The notes: generated by a model not told the origin, from the letters alone. A stretch of DNA of 64,000 nucleotides from Molossus alvarezi (GCA_037176705.1 CM073907.1:14105001-14169000), one strand, 5' to 3'. Counted from the stretch's first letter, positions 20,436 through 33,185 are shown. Numbers and translations: made by a program.

Positions 20436-20632
20436 AACCCCGGCCGGTTTGCCCAGCGGTTAGAGCGGCGGCCCACGGACCAGAGCCGCGGGCTCGGTTC
20501 CGGCCACGGGTTGCGGTCGGCGTGTTCGCAGAGGCAACCGATCCACGTGTCTTGGTCACTTGGTCACGTCGGTGTTTCTGTCTTCCCCCGTCCTCTATCC
20601 CTATAAAATCAGTGCTGATTAAAGGGAAACAA
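20436..20632 (+). mobile_element. Ves SINE, CpG-rich copy
   Basis: Head ccccggccggtttgcccagc, gttagagcggcggcccacgg and B box gctcggttccg. The core is short and decayed, ending ccctataaaatcagtgctg. Confidence 0.8.
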
Positions 20633-21464
20633 CAAACATAGACACTTTAAGCTTGGGAGCGGGGGGATGACATGTACTATGAGGCGGCAGAGATATTCTT
20701 TTTTTTTTATTTTAGTTTTAACTTTAATGATGATGAAATACAACAGTAACACCGTTCTTGGCGTTTAAAATGAGTTCAGGGTCGGGGTGCATGCTGTTCT
20801 AGAAATCAGTGTTACCTCAATGAAACTGTATCCCCTGCAGGAAATCTGGGAAACTCACAATAAGGCAAATGTTACTTTCAAAGAAGGAAACGCAGATGGT
20901 GAATTCTGGAAAAGACAAGGTTATTAATACCTAGTTACAGTATGGAACAGTTTTTAAAGAGTGACTCATGAGCAAGGAAAAGCAATAGTACTCGGCTGCC
21001 TCCATTGGTCATCTCGGGGTTCAGCTCCTAGGGGGTCAGGTGCTCTGTGCAGGGCCCCCCGGTTTCCTCTGCGATCCACCACTTGTGCCTCCGGCCTGTG
21101 GCGCTGGCGTCCCGTGAGTGCCCAGGGCAGTTGGCCTTGGAGGAAGCCAGACACTCCGCTGCTTCAGGTGCAGCATTTTGCTGAGGGTTCAGCAGATGCC
21201 CAGGAGGCGTTGTCATGAGACCCAGAGGAAAAGGGTGTCAGCCTGGGGGGCCAGCAGAGGGGTAGCTTGGTACGGAAAACTGGGGGTGTTTTTAGTTCAT
21301 TGTGTGTTGTCATACAGTGAGAGTTTGGGTGAGGATTAGGGTTACTGAACACAGTTTTATTTATGCTTTGCTTCCTATTATAGAGGAAATGAAGATATTT
21401 GGGACTATTAGCAAACATGTCTTTTGAACATCAAATTTACCAATGTAAAGAATACAGGGGTAGC

Positions 21465-21690
21465 CCTGGCCATTTTGGCTCAGAGGTTGGAGCATCAGCC
21501 TGCAGACTGAAGGGTCACAGGTTTGATTCCTGGTCAAGGGCACTTACCTGGCTGGCAGCTTGATCCTGACTGGGGTTTGTGCAGGAGGCAACCAATCGAT
21601 GTGTCTCACATCTACGTTTCTCTCTCCCTCCATTCCATTCTATTTAAAAATCAATAGGAAAATATCCTTGGGAGAGGATTAAAAAGTAAT
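21465..21690 (+). mobile_element. Ves SINE
   Basis: Head agccctggccattttggctc, B box ggtttgattcc, tail atccttgggagaggattaaa. Confidence 0.88.
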
Positions 21691-21978
21691 AAAATTCACA
21701 ATTCCTCATGAAGGGATCAGAATTCTGCCACCCTGAGGAATACTGATTTTAAGCTCTTTATCAGGGAACGAGACCCAGAAAGAACCTTTCACCCCTCCCT
21801 CCATTACCTGCCCAATGACATGCTCTTCTCTGGGCTACCTCGTGTACATCTTAGGAATGGCACCTACCTACCAAGCATCTGCTCATATCCTTTTGCAGGG
21901 ATTTCTTGAAGGCCCCCAGGCACCTTATATCAGCCCAGCTCACAATGTGTTGAATACTCATGTTTTCTTCCCATCTTT

Positions 21979-22217
21979 TTTTTTTTTAATCCTCACCCGA
22001 GGACATTTTTCTATATTTTGTTCAGATAGAGTGAGAGGGAGAGAGAGAGAGAGAAACATCGATGCGAAAGCGACACATCGAGTGGCTGCCACCCACACAA
22101 CCCAACCAGGGCTGGGGACAAACTGCAACCAAGGTACGTGCCCCTAGGGGGAACTGAACCTGGGTCTCTCCGGACCGCAGGCTGACGCTCTAACCGCTGA
22201 GCCAAACCGGCCAGGGC
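21979..22217 (-). mobile_element. Ves SINE with target-site duplication
   Basis: tcttcccatcttt occurs at both ends (21966-21978 and 22218-22230). The minus-strand copy ends in a poly-T on the plus strand. Confidence 0.93.
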
Positions 22218-23539
22218 TCTTCCCATCTTTGAACCCTCTCCTACACATGGGGTCTCTGCCTCTCACGGATGTGAGGCTCCCATACGTACGTATGTCTTAA
22301 ATCTGGTTATTCTGTGGCTTATCTGTGTCACATCTACTTGATCATTAGACCAGAAAAGAACCTTGAGATTAGAAGGAAGTGTATTTCTCCCCCATTTAAG
22401 CAAGAAACCAGATATTTAATAGAAGGTAAATATTGGGAGTCCATATACACCACCTTTTCCTGAAATAAGATTTTAAAGGTAGGAATAAAGAGGAACAAAC
22501 TTTTGTGCTTGGAATGTTGTTTTAAACTGATTGCTAACGTCTGAAAACTGAGGAAGAACCTATGATTCTCATCTCAGTTTCTTGTAAGATATTTAGTTAA
22601 AAAAACAAACAAACTGGTTTCGGTAGAAAACTTGAGCATAATCCCCGTAGCTGTAAACACTGACTCAAGCAGGTGCTGGTGGACTCCCTGATCTTACTGC
22701 CATCCCCGTCCCACGGGCTGCAGGTCAGCTCACAAAACAACCCAGCATCTGTTCTGCACTTTTTCTAAATTTTCTGCGTATCACCCACTTCACTCTACAA
22801 TCTAACACCCTGTTTCTCCATTTTGTAGAATGTCCTATATATTCAATATTATCATTGTCTTTTTCTTCATTTGTATGTGGATTCTTTTTGCACGTATTAA
22901 ATGTTGAATATTTCCTTTTAATCTGACTATATTATTGATTACTGGCCCAGCCAGCAGAACTTACAGGGTATGAGGGAAAGAGTTAATTCTTCTATTCCTC
23001 ACAGTTTGACGAGCTGGCCATGTAGAATTATGGCTGGGACACCAACTTCTGGGAACTGCTGCAGCTGAGAGAGCACGGACATCTGCTGGCAGAGGTGACT
23101 ATTCTTCATGCTCACTCTCCACTGATCTGGTCCAAGACTGCAGGATTCTGTTGCATTGAGGAGGGCTGTGAGTTCTTTTCCTTGTTTCTACATTTCCATT
23201 GGTATGGGGAAAATACTGGTAAAGGTAGGGACTGGGATTGAAGAGTCATGAGTTGTGTTTCTTGAACCATTTCCTCTGTGTCTATGTCTTTGGTGTCATT
23301 TGTCATAGACGTAAACACTGTCAGGGCAGAACCCAGGCTTCTCGAACCCAGGCTGTTCGAGCCGGCCTCACTGGCTGGGCTGTTCATTGGTTCTCTTCAG
23401 GCCAGCACTTGTGGAGACAGACCCTTCTGGGGGTCTCCTACAGAAAACCGAACGAGGCTTTTCTTTCCATCTCTTTGTGTATCCCATGAGTCGGGTGTTG
23501 TGACCAACAGAAATATCCTGTCTGGTCTTTAACATTGGA

Positions 23540-23972
23540 AGGTATACTTATGGGGCTCAGCTGGTGGCCCACTGCAGGGGCATCTTTTTCCAGCCATGCC
23601 AGCTCTCAGAGTTTGCCATAAGCCCCAGGCCATAAGGGGACTTTGTGCTCTCCACCTTCCTTCCCTGTTAATGCCAGAACAAGGAATTCCCATTGCGCCT
23701 TCCCAGAGTCTCCAAGGGACAGGCAAAGAGCTTTCTGTTGTACGGGGCTCGGAGAGACCTGGAGGCCCATTTTAAATCCTGATTCCAGCTCAGCAGCTAA
23801 TGGGCAGGGGGTGCCTGCAGAAAACGGGCAAGGAGAGACCTGATGTGATTCCGTTACCTAGGTCTAGCCAGCCTGTCGGAGGTAGAGGACGGGGTGCCTG
23901 GGGTGAGGGGCAAAGTGAGCCTTGGAGGCGACTGCTCCACCCAGCTACAGCAAGTGCTTCAGGATCACCGGG
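23540..23972 (+). repeat. Degenerate tandem repeat, related to 18810-19640
   Basis: Contains ggagagacctggaggccc, cagcagctaatgggcaggg and ggagagacctgatgtgattc, matching units in the earlier block. Confidence 0.5.
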
Positions 23973-24226
23973 GATGCCCGGGTAAGGGACGCACTTCAGC
24001 CGCTGGAGTTCTGTGAGCGCTTTCTCCAGGCTGTTTGCAAGTAAGCAGCTCCTCAGGACCAGTTTCTAGGGGACAGTCCTCCAGGTTCTGGTGGGATGAC
24101 ATTCTGCGAGCACCTACTATGGACAGGACTTGGAAGTGCACTACTTCTGAGTAGACAAATTGGTGGAACAGCATAGGTTTAGTCATAGACCCCAATCCAT
24201 AGGTAAATGATGTATAATATCTTCTT
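23973..24226 (+). repeat. Diverged duplicate of 19636-19882 (copy 2)
   Basis: Colinear with the earlier copy, as described there. It is followed by sequence (24230-24800) rich in GAGGTGAG/GCTGAGG that looks like a CpG-depleted counterpart of the 20-kb GC island. Confidence 0.7.
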
Positions 24227-25289
24227 AGATAAGTTGAAAAATAGGCATTATATAACCAGTGGTGCTGGGAGATGGGGCGAGCAGCAGATCATAGATAAAA
24301 GTCTAGCATCAGGGTCCTTTCTTGAGTTAAGAGATGGGCCCAGGTTGGAGGCAAGGGGCAAAGTCGGGATTCGAGGCTAGAGGTGAGGCCAGAAGCCAGG
24401 CAAGTGGTCTTGTGAACGGAAGGTGATGTGCCCTGGAATCAGGGTGCCTGAACATGAGCTGAGGACACCTGAGGGGAGCAGAGGTGCAGACATGAGGAGA
24501 GAAAGGTGGTTTGACCTGAGACTTGATGGGTTTCTACTATGAAGAGTGGCTGGCAGACTTGAGGTGAGTGGCAGCCTGGGACCAGTGGACCAGGCCCTGA
24601 TGCATGAGGTGAGCAGTGGGGAGCCTTGATGTGAGAGGTGAGGGACCAGCCGCAGGTGAGGTGTGGGGCAGGAGCCAGAATGAGCAGCTGAGGCCACAAG
24701 CGATGCCAGCGATGGGGCAGCAATGAGGCGAGCGCGTCACGTGGGACCCCTTTTCCTGAGCATCTCTGGAGAGGACTCTGGATTCGGGAGTGCATTACTT
24801 AGTCTTTGGGGTGCAACCTCCGAGCTTTTCAGGAGGTAGCGCTGAGGCCTAAGCCTAGGTCTCTAAGTAATAAATGCTGTAAAAATGGGGCATTTTGCAA
24901 GTGAAAAAACAAATAACCTGGGAGGTTTAGAAAGATATTTTATTTCCCTCTGATTGACAAGAAACCATTCATTATGTTTTCCTCTAGTACCTTTTGGTCC
25001 AAAATGCAAAAGAAAAAAAATTTCTTTGCTGTTGTAGATTAAACAATAACAAAAATAAAATAAAAATTAATTCTAAATTCTACCCCAAGAGGTAAAAACT
25101 GCTATGGCTTTAAGTATATGCCCTTCCAGACATCTCTATGTTCACCACCTCCTTTCTTCCACTTTCTGTGGATATAACTTACTAGTCAAAGTTTTGGCAT
25201 GAAGTATTTTTGTCATCATTCAGTTCAAATTATTTTCTATCTCGAATTGTGATTTCTTTTCTTTTTGGGTTATTTAGAAATGTATTTCA

Positions 25290-25500
25290 TAACTTTCAAA
25301 TATGAGAAGTCCCTAATTTCTAGATTAACTGCAATGACAACAAGAAACATACTGTATATGATTTCAGTCCTCTGAAGTTTGTTGAAATTCGCTTTGCAAT
25401 ACAACATAGTGGCTTAAAAAGTGTTTGAAGTGTGATCCTCTGCTGCCATCTCGTGTGTGTTGGGAATAACACCTTAGCGTAGGTCAGCAGGAAAAGGGGT
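25290..25500 (+). repeat. Local duplicate pair, copy 1
   Basis: Matches 25790-26000: agattaactgc, aagaaac, atttcagtcctctgaagtt against atttaaatcctttgacgttc, and ctgctgccatctcgtgtg exact in both, followed by tgggaataac against cgggaataac. Confidence 0.8.
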
Positions 25501-25563
25501 TGCTATAGTGGATTATATATAAATGCTTAATGAAATGTTATTTAGGAGAGTATTACATAACTT

Positions 25564-25768
25564 TTTGTTTATTTATTAAAATTTTTTTCTTTATTGATTT
25601 TAGAGAGAGAGGAAGGGAGAGGGAGAGACAGACTGAAACATCCATGAGAGAGAACATTGATTGGCCGCCTCCTGCATGCTCCCCACCGGGGGATCGAACC
25701 CACAACCTGGGCATGAACCCTTGGTGCAGGGTCGACGCTCAACCACTGAGCCACACCAGCTGGGCTTT
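25564..25768 (-). mobile_element. Ves SINE with target-site duplication
   Basis: Flanked by cataactt at 25556-25563 and 25769-25776. It lies between the two members of the local duplicate pair. Confidence 0.9.
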
Positions 25769-25789
25769 CATAACTTATAGATATTAAGA

Positions 25790-26000
25790 CTTTCTGGTTA
25801 ACCATTGTAACTCAATTACAGATTAACTGCTATTATAAGAAGAAACCTTCTTTATAGAATTTAAATCCTTTGACGTTCACTGTGTGCAACTTACTTTATA
25901 GTACAATATGGTCAGTTAAAAAAATATTCCAAGTGCGCTCTCTGCTGCCATCTCGTGTGCACCGGGAATAACAGCTCACTGCCTCAGGGAAAGTTTTTGG
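25790..26000 (+). repeat. Local duplicate pair, copy 2
   Basis: See copy 1 at 25290-25500. Confidence 0.8.
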
Positions 26001-26140
26001 GCACAGTGGGTTATCTGAATGTTGAATCCAATTTGCTGCTCATGTTTTTGAAGTCTTTTAGGTTCTTACTGTATTTTTGTGGGAATACATTGGTTTTGAA
26101 AGAGGTATGCTTTGTCTCTGAATGAGAGGTGTGTTAAATT

Positions 26141-26352
26141 AAAAAAATACTTTTCCTTTATTGATTTTAGAGAGACAGGATGTGAGAGGGAAAGAGAAAT
26201 ATTGATGAGAGAGAACATTGATTGTCCGCCTCCTGCATGCCCCCCACTGGGGATTGGGTCCACAACCTGGGCATGTGCCCTGACTGGGAATCAAACTGGG
26301 ACATCTTGGTGCATGGGTCAATGCCCAACCACTGAGCTACACTGGCAGGACT
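26141..26352 (-). mobile_element. Ves SINE
   Basis: Minus-orientation tail ttttcctttattgattttag through gagctacactggcagga. Confidence 0.85.
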
Positions 26353-27440
26353 AATTTTTAATGATTACAAATTTGTCTATTTTTCCTTGTAGCTGTTTTA
26401 TATACTTTGACTTTGTTATAAAGTGCTTATGAATTTGGATCTTCCTGGTAAATTGAACTTATATGAAGTGTTCTTTATTTCTAATAATGCCTTTTGCCTT
26501 CAAGTCTACTGTGTTACTATATAATTTTTATGTGTTTTATGTTTGCATTATATATCTTTTCCCATTCTTTCACTTTCTTTGTCTTTGTATACTTAGGTTT
26601 TAGGTAGCTCTCAGTGATTTATATGAGTTATGAGTGGCTATTAATTTCAGTGGATGGTATGATGTTGGGGTTCTTTATTTTTTCCACTCAGTTGTTCCAA
26701 TGATATTTATTGTATAATACACATTTTCCCACTGATCTAAGGAGACATTTTGCTTATATAAAATTTTCATATGAATTTGAGTCTGTTACGGGACTTTTTA
26801 TTCTGTTCCATTAATTTATCTATTCAGACAGCATTACCCAAGTCTTCAAATTATTATATTTTTATAACAATACATTTTTATATGTGACACGGGTGATTTT
26901 TATTCATCACTTTGCTTTTTCAGAATTTTCTTTTACATTTTTCATTTTAACATGTGAACTTAATCGAGCTTGTTTTAGTCTTAAAAATCTTGCCGATATT
27001 TTAATCTAGATCATCTTAAACTTCTATAGTCAACTTTGGGAACTCAATATCATTGCTGTTTTGCATCCAAGAACATGATGTTATTTTCACTTTGTTCAAG
27101 TATCTGTTATTGGGTAGCGTTCTAAAATTTAACTCATACACATTTTGCACATTCTTGCTAAGATTATTCCTAGGCATCTTATGTATTTTGTCGCTATGGT
27201 GTCTTTTCTTTAGTTATGTATTAAACTCACTGTTTGTAAAGGATATATATTTATGCATATTATCTCTCCCTCATTTTACTAAATCCTATTATTTTAATAA
27301 TTTTAAAGTTAATTCTCATGAGTTATGGAGGTAAATAAGCTATCATGCAATAGTAACATTACTTCAGTTTAGCTATATAAAAAATGCAAACATAGTTAAA
27401 ACATGAAAGAAAATATGAAGAAATGTGGTAATTTGAGGTG
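26353..27440 (+). other. AT-rich sequence in intron 1
   Basis: Strongly AT-rich, about 1.1 kb. Tracts such as cctaggcatcttatgtattttg suggest an old minus-strand L1, but decay is too strong to be sure. Confidence 0.4.
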
Positions 27441-27959
27441 TTAGAAAAATTATTTTTGTTAGTTATAAGTTCATCAATGATTAAACAAAATTGTAACAGG
27501 ATTCTTAGCATTTCAAATGAATTGGCCAGGACCCATGGCATTCTAGACATCAGAACTGTTTTGTAAGCAAAATTGTGCCCCCTGTAGTGATCTGAGGAAC
27601 TCTCAATATGGTACCTGTCCACATTTTCAAAGAGGAAAATTTTAGGTGGTGAATTTTGGAATCTAAAAGAGTAAGGTTGTTGTTGTTGTTGTTTGGCAAA
27701 CTTATAGAACAGCTTTTAAAAAGTCATTTAAGAGCAAGGACAAAAACAGCAGTGACCTTTGGACACCTACACACTTTCTCACAATGGTTCAGTCTCCTAA
27801 GGTGTCCTCCTCTCGTCCTCCTGAGCTTTTCCTGGCGCCCTCTCAGCCGGAACACTTCCTCGATGTCTTTGAGATGCTGGCTGGCGTATGCTGCTCTCTA
27901 GTTCTCGGCTTCCGTGGCGCTTGGGGTTTCCCTGATCATGTATTCTTCTGCCACAGCAT

Positions 27960-29800
27960 TCTCTTCTATTCCTTCACACTCAGCGGACTCAGAGCTGATG
28001 TGACAGGACTCCATACAATCTCGGGTAAGACATCTCCCAACACTCAGAGAATCCAGAGCTGAAGGGACAGGACCCTCTGTGCCCTCAGACTGGCACCTCA
28101 CCCACTCAGATGCCCACTGCAAGCAAAGGCTCTTCTCTGCGCCCTCTCATGGACATCATGGGAATAGCAACTAATGACCAAGCCTCTGCTGTGGATCACT
28201 TTGCAGGGACCCAGTGAATCTCAGGATCATCTGACCTCATCGCAAGCTCAGGGCACCTTACATACCCATAGTGGTAGGCCTCACTGGGCATGTGGCAGGA
28301 CCCCTGACCCTCTCTGGCGGGACTTATCCCCAAACAAACATGACCTGGAACTGATTTGACAGGACTGCCATCTCCCAGGAAGGGAGCGATTTCTCCACTC
28401 ACTCCCAGGACACAGAGCTGATATGACCTGGCACCCCAGCTTCACAGGGAGAGACTGTGGGACAGAACACCTACACACAGTCCTCTGGGACACACACTAC
28501 ACATACAGGACCTGAGGGGACGTGACACAGCTCCTTACTCTCTTAGCTGGGACCCTTCACAGTCAGACCCTGAGCTGCTGTCCCAGGACACACACGTCTC
28601 TTGTGAGACCCCTCCCTACAGTCAAAGGACCCAGAGCTGACGGGACAGGTTTCCCCATTTTCTCTGCATCAGACTGCTCCTGTCTACCAGACTCACACCT
28701 GACGTGATGTGCCCCCTTACTGTCTGTAGTCGGACCCCTCCCCACAGTCACAGGCAGAGGGGATATGTCAAAACACCCCACGTTCGCAGTGAGAGACCTT
28801 TATTACTTTTCACAGGACCCAGTGCAGTAGGGACAGGACCACCCGCCTCTCCCCTGTGGTCCTCTCCATTCTCACAGGAAGGAGACCTGATGTCCCAGGA
28901 CTGCCATACTCTCAGGTGGGATTCCTCCCTTGGGCTCATAAGACCCAGAGCTGACGTGACCCAACCCCTTATTCTCTCCCGTGAGGACCCAGTGGTCATG
29001 TTACAGACTTTAGGCTCACACTTCTCCCAGCACTCGGATGACCCGGGGATGTTGTAACAGAAACCTGTACAATATCTCTCAGAACGGAGCCCCTTTTTGC
29101 ACTCTAAGGTACAGTGCAATCTAGTCTGCATCTCTGGAATAATCTCTATGGTGAGGCCTCAGGAAAAAAAAAAATTTATTTTTTTCCCTCCCATCTAGTG
29201 TAGACATTAGAAGTAGCAACTATTATACATGAACGTCCAAGGCACCTTACACCTTCCCCAGTAACAATGTGTTTACTCTCAGTGATAGGACCCAGGCCCG
29301 ATGTGACCAAACTCACTGCTCTCTCAGGGAAAGACCTCTACCTTCACTCACGACCCCAAATCTCCCAAGGAAACTTTTTCTCCAACTTACAGGTCATGTA
29401 GCTGATGCATCATGACCCTTCCTAACACTCCCATTAGCAAGGTCTGTACTGACAGGACACCACATTTTCTCACTGGTCACCATCTCAGGGCTCAGACCTG
29501 ATGTCACTGGGTCTGCAACCCTCCCAGGTTGGACTCCTCCCCACAAACCCACAAACTCACAACTCCCAGAGAAAATCATGTCAGAAGACCACGTACTCTC
29601 AGGTCGATCCACATTCTACATTAAATGGACCCGGCTGATGGTAAAGGATCCCCCTCTTTCAGGAGGGAACCAGTCCCCACACTCAAGAGGACTCAGAGCT
29701 GACATGACAGGACTCCATACAATCTCAGGCAAGGCATCTCCCAACACTCAGAGAATCCAAAGCTGTTGTGACAGGACCCTCTCTGCTCTCAGACTGGTAC
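27960..29800 (+). repeat. Degenerate minisatellite, period about 65 bp
   Basis: Roughly 25 imperfect units around the phrase ggacccagagctgacgtgac, followed by aggac and a CT-rich stretch ending tcctcccctca or ccccacagtc. Interrupted at about 29110-29280. gagctgatgtgacaggactccatacaatctc appears nearly identically at about 27991 and 29696. Confidence 0.75.
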
Positions 29801-29976
29801 CTCACTCTGCTGCCCTCTCGTGAACATCATGGGGATAGCAATTATTTACCAAGCCTGTGCTGTCAATCATTTTGCAAGGATCCTTTGAAAAGCTGGGAAG
29901 GCAGCTTATATCATCACTGTTGCAGAATGTTTTATAGATTGTTGTTTATATTGTATTTCCTTTTTTTAAATTTTAA

Positions 29977-30191
29977 TTTTCAAAACATTTTTTTTCTTTA
30001 TTAATTTTAGAGAGAGAAGAAGGGAGAGGGAGAGGGAGAGAGAGAAACATCAATGAGAGAGAACATCTATTGGCAACCTCCTGCACTGAGAATTTGGCCC
30101 ACAACCTGGGCATATGCCCTGATCAGATACTGAACCGGCGACCTCTTGGTGCATGGGTCAATGCTCAACCACTGAGCCACACCGGTCTGGC
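29977..30191 (-). mobile_element. Ves SINE
   Basis: From a T-rich tail (ttttctttattaattttaga) to actgagccacaccggtctgg. Confidence 0.85.
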
Positions 30192-30382
30192 AATTTTTAT
30201 TGATTTGTTTTAGAGAGAGATAAAAACATTGATATGAGAGAGAAACATGAATGGGCTGCCTCCTGCACGCCCCCTACTGGGGATCAGACCACAACCCAGG
30301 CATGTTCGCTGACTGGGATTCCAACCGGGACCTCTCAGTCTATGGGACCAAGCTCAATCCACTGACCGACACTGTCTGGGCT
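30192..30382 (-). mobile_element. Ves SINE, adjacent to the previous copy
   Basis: From tttttattgatttgttttag to ctgaccgacactgtctgggc. It sits head-to-tail with its neighbour. Confidence 0.85.
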
Positions 30383-31234
30383 ACACTGTATTTCTGATCG
30401 TCTTCTGCTTGTTGGGTCTCTTTCATGTAAGTGAGGCTCCCAAAACATAAGTGTGTCTTAGATTAGGTTATATTTTTTCTAATCTCTGTCATATCTCCAG
30501 CTAAAGTTTCTTGAGGTTAGAGGGAGGTGTGTTTCCTTCCCACATAAGCAAGTAATGAGATATTTAATAGTAGGTAAAATTTGGGAGAACATATACATCA
30601 CAATACCCAGTAATAAGATTTAACATTTTAACTAAAGTAGCTTACTCTCAACAGAATGATCACGTAAATGAAAAATGGAACAGTGTGCTAATTTCACTTG
30701 TGGACGTAAACATTTTTTTTTACGTTTCAAAGGTGGAATAAAGAAGACCAAAGTTCCACCTGTGGCATGTTGATTTTAGGCTGACTGTTAACAAAATAAA
30801 ACTAAGAACCTGTGACTGTTTCCCATTTCTTCCTAAGAGATTTAGTTGGAAAAGCCTGGTTTAGGAAGAGAAATTGAGCATAATTACCTTAGGTTTAGAC
30901 ATTAAGGCTGTAAGCAGGCGTTTGTCGATCTTCTTACTTATCCCCGGTATGCCCTAGTTTTGGGTATTGCCCAATGTAAATTAATATGCCACACATGCTG
31001 CACTTTTCCTGAATTACCAGCCTGTCACCCATTTCGTCTCTACAATCTAAGACTGTGTTCTCTTATTTTCCAAAATGTCCTATATACCCCAATCACCTCG
31101 TCTTTGGTGTTGATTTGTTGTGAGTTTCCCTATATTCTATTAATCTGATTATGTTCATTTGATTATTAGCCCAGTTGTTAGAATTGACAAGGTATGAGGG
31201 AAAAAATTACTTCTTTCCAAAACACCCCTCATTG

Positions 31235-31459
31235 CCTGGCTAGTGTGGCTCAGTGGTTGAGCATCGACCCTGCACGAAGAGGTCGCCGGATCGATTCCCG
31301 GTCAGGGCACATGCCCGGGTTGTGGGGTTGTGGGCCAGATCCCCAGTGGGGGGCATGCAGGAGGCGGCCAATCAATGTTCTCTCTCATTGATGTTTCTAT
31401 CTCTCCCTCTCCTTTCCCCTCTCTAAAATTAATAAAGAAAAAATATATTTTTAAAAAAT
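31235..31459 (+). mobile_element. Ves SINE with target-site duplication
   Basis: ccctcattg before and ccctcactg after. It splits sequence that is continuous in copy A of the duplication. Confidence 0.9.
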
Positions 31460-31619
31460 CCCTCACTGTTTTGAAGAGCTGATAGTGTGAAATTACTGTC
31501 TGGGACATTGCTAACTTCCGAAAGTGCTAAGCTGAGAGATCGGACACGTGCTGGCAAAGGTAAGCCTCATTTTTGTTCACATCGTTAGTCATTTTCATCT
31601 ATTGCTGCAGGGTTTGATA

Positions 31620-32428
31620 GAAGTTTGAAATTCTGCAAGTAACTTTTATCTCTACTGCATCTGTGTTGACATGGAAAGTATTGGTGAAGCTACTTTCTTG
31701 GTCTAGAGAGAAAGGCGTTTTCTTATTGATTCGTGGGTTGTTTACAACAGGAGGATCAGTTCTGCTCAAGTGTCTGGCATCTGGCACCTTGGCTGCAGGG
31801 TCTGGCTCTCACTTTTGATTGTGGCTGTGGCACCTTGGTTATGGTTCTGCGTTCTGTGGTTTTGGGTTCAGTCTGTATTTGGCCGTGTGTCTGGGGCTTT
31901 GGGCCTCCTTGGGTGTGATTTGCATCATGAGTTGGTGTGTGGGTCGATTTGCAGCTACCAGTTCAGACTGTGGTGTGTGGAGCACAATGCTGAGACTCTG
32001 CTGTCGGCCCCTGGCATCTGGTTTCCAGCTTTTGCACTGCACCGCCTGCTTGGGTCTAGGGAACATCCTCGAGTTTGCGGCCCAAAGCCAGGGGTCCAGG
32101 TCCCGGAGTCCAGGCTTTGTGTCCGGAAACCTGATTTTAGCTTTGGCCTCTGGTGTCTGTCAGCTGTTACTGTGTTGAATTCAGCACTCATAGGAGTCCC
32201 CAAGTTCATAGAGTTGAGGCACTTTATTACAAACGGAGGAAAATTCCTTGGTTGGTGGGATGGGAAATGTGAGGCTCCAGACAAGGCCTCGTCACTTACA
32301 GGCAGCTGACACATCGCGAGACCTCATCCCCCTAGCCTGGGCACTTGGGAGCAAGTGGGCTACACATTCAGGCCTTGCTGGGCAGACTGCCTCGCTTCAA
32401 GTCCCTTTCCCAGTACAAGCCCCTTTCC
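31620..32428 (+). other. Unassigned sequence, possible old LTR
   Basis: The piece 32180-32430 carries gcactttattac, resembling a minus-strand LTR polyadenylation region (AATAAA on the reverse strand). The rest is TG-rich and unrecognised. Both strands hold open frames of 60-180 codons without family resemblance. Confidence 0.3.
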
Positions 32429-32441
32429 TGTGACAGTTTTT

Positions 32442-32682
32442 TTGTTTGTTGACCCTTACCCAAGGATATTGGATAGTTTATCCATTGATTCTTTTTTGAG
32501 AGAGCAGAATGGAGGGAGGAAGAGAGGGAGGGACAGAGAGATAAACATCGATGTAAGACAGACACCTCCGGGTTGGGAATGGAAACTGCAACCCAGGTAC
32601 GTGCCCTTGACTGGAATCGAATACGCGACCCTTCAGTCCACCGGCCGACACTCTAACCCCTGAGCCAAACCAGCCAGGGCTC
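32442..32682 (-). mobile_element. Ves SINE with target-site duplication
   Basis: tgtgacagttttt and tggtgacgttttt flank it. Tail side tacccaaggatattgg, head side ctgagccaaaccagccaggg. Confidence 0.88.
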
Positions 32683-32689
32683 TGGTGAC

Positions 32690-33185
32690 GTTTTTAGATG
32701 AAACTGACCAGAGAAGGTCCCTGATCACGTATATGCTCATTTTGATGCATCAGTACATCGAAGGACACACCTGAAACATAGATGAAACATTCTACTGAGA
32801 TCCTCCCCTGAAATTCCTGCTTTATGAAAACACCTAAAGAACCCAGTGCTTGTTCTCCCTTGAGCAGGCCTGCACACCCGTGCCTTTCCCTCATTTCTCC
32901 CCGCAGGCATGTGTATCTTTGCTTTCTTTCCCCTAAGCTCTATGGGCCCAATGGGACTTGCAGCCAGGGGAGCTACGGGCAGCGGGGCTCGCCCTGGGCT
33001 AACCCCTGCACCTGTCTCCAAGGGCCCGCCTTCTGCCTAACTTTTCATTGAACCAAAAAGCAGTTCCACTGGGCTCCTGTTGCTATGATTTTGCCTCTTC
33101 TGCTTTAAGCCCTTCCTTCATTTCACTGTCCCCAGCTTTAATGAACATACTCCCACAACCACCTGGACTCCTGACAAAGTGAAGA
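32690..33185 (+). mobile_element. ERV1-type LTR (related to 39818-40491)
   Basis: Shares ordered phrases with the copy at 39.8 kb: atcctcccctgaaa, gcagccaggggagctacggg against gcaaccagggtagcaatggg, tttcactgtccccagcttta and cacctggact. The 5' part is eroded or displaced by the Ves. Confidence 0.7.

Larger units (their letters stand above)
20690..23240 (+). repeat. Intron 1 duplication block, copy A
   Basis: Aligns colinearly, with strong divergence, to 27440-31620. Anchors include gtgaattctggaaaagacaa (20898) against gtgaattttggaatctaaaa (27650), gatatttaatagaaggtaaatattggga against gatatttaatagtaggtaaaatttggga, and cacggacatctgctggcaga against tcggacacgtgctggcaaag. Later SINE insertions differ between the copies. 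Confidence 0.75.
27440..31620 (+). repeat. Intron 1 duplication block, copy B
   Basis: The colinear counterpart of 20690-23240. It is longer because it holds the degenerate minisatellite (27960-29800) and several Ves insertions. The unit ending ccaagcctctgctgtggatc at about 28180 recurs at about 29850 (ccaagcctgtgctgtcaatc), so the block itself contains an internal duplication. Confidence 0.75.

Noticed and set aside
31770..32309. 179-codon plus-strand frame in intron 1
   Set aside because: No recognisable domain; TG-rich low-complexity composition; equal-length frames exist on the other strand.
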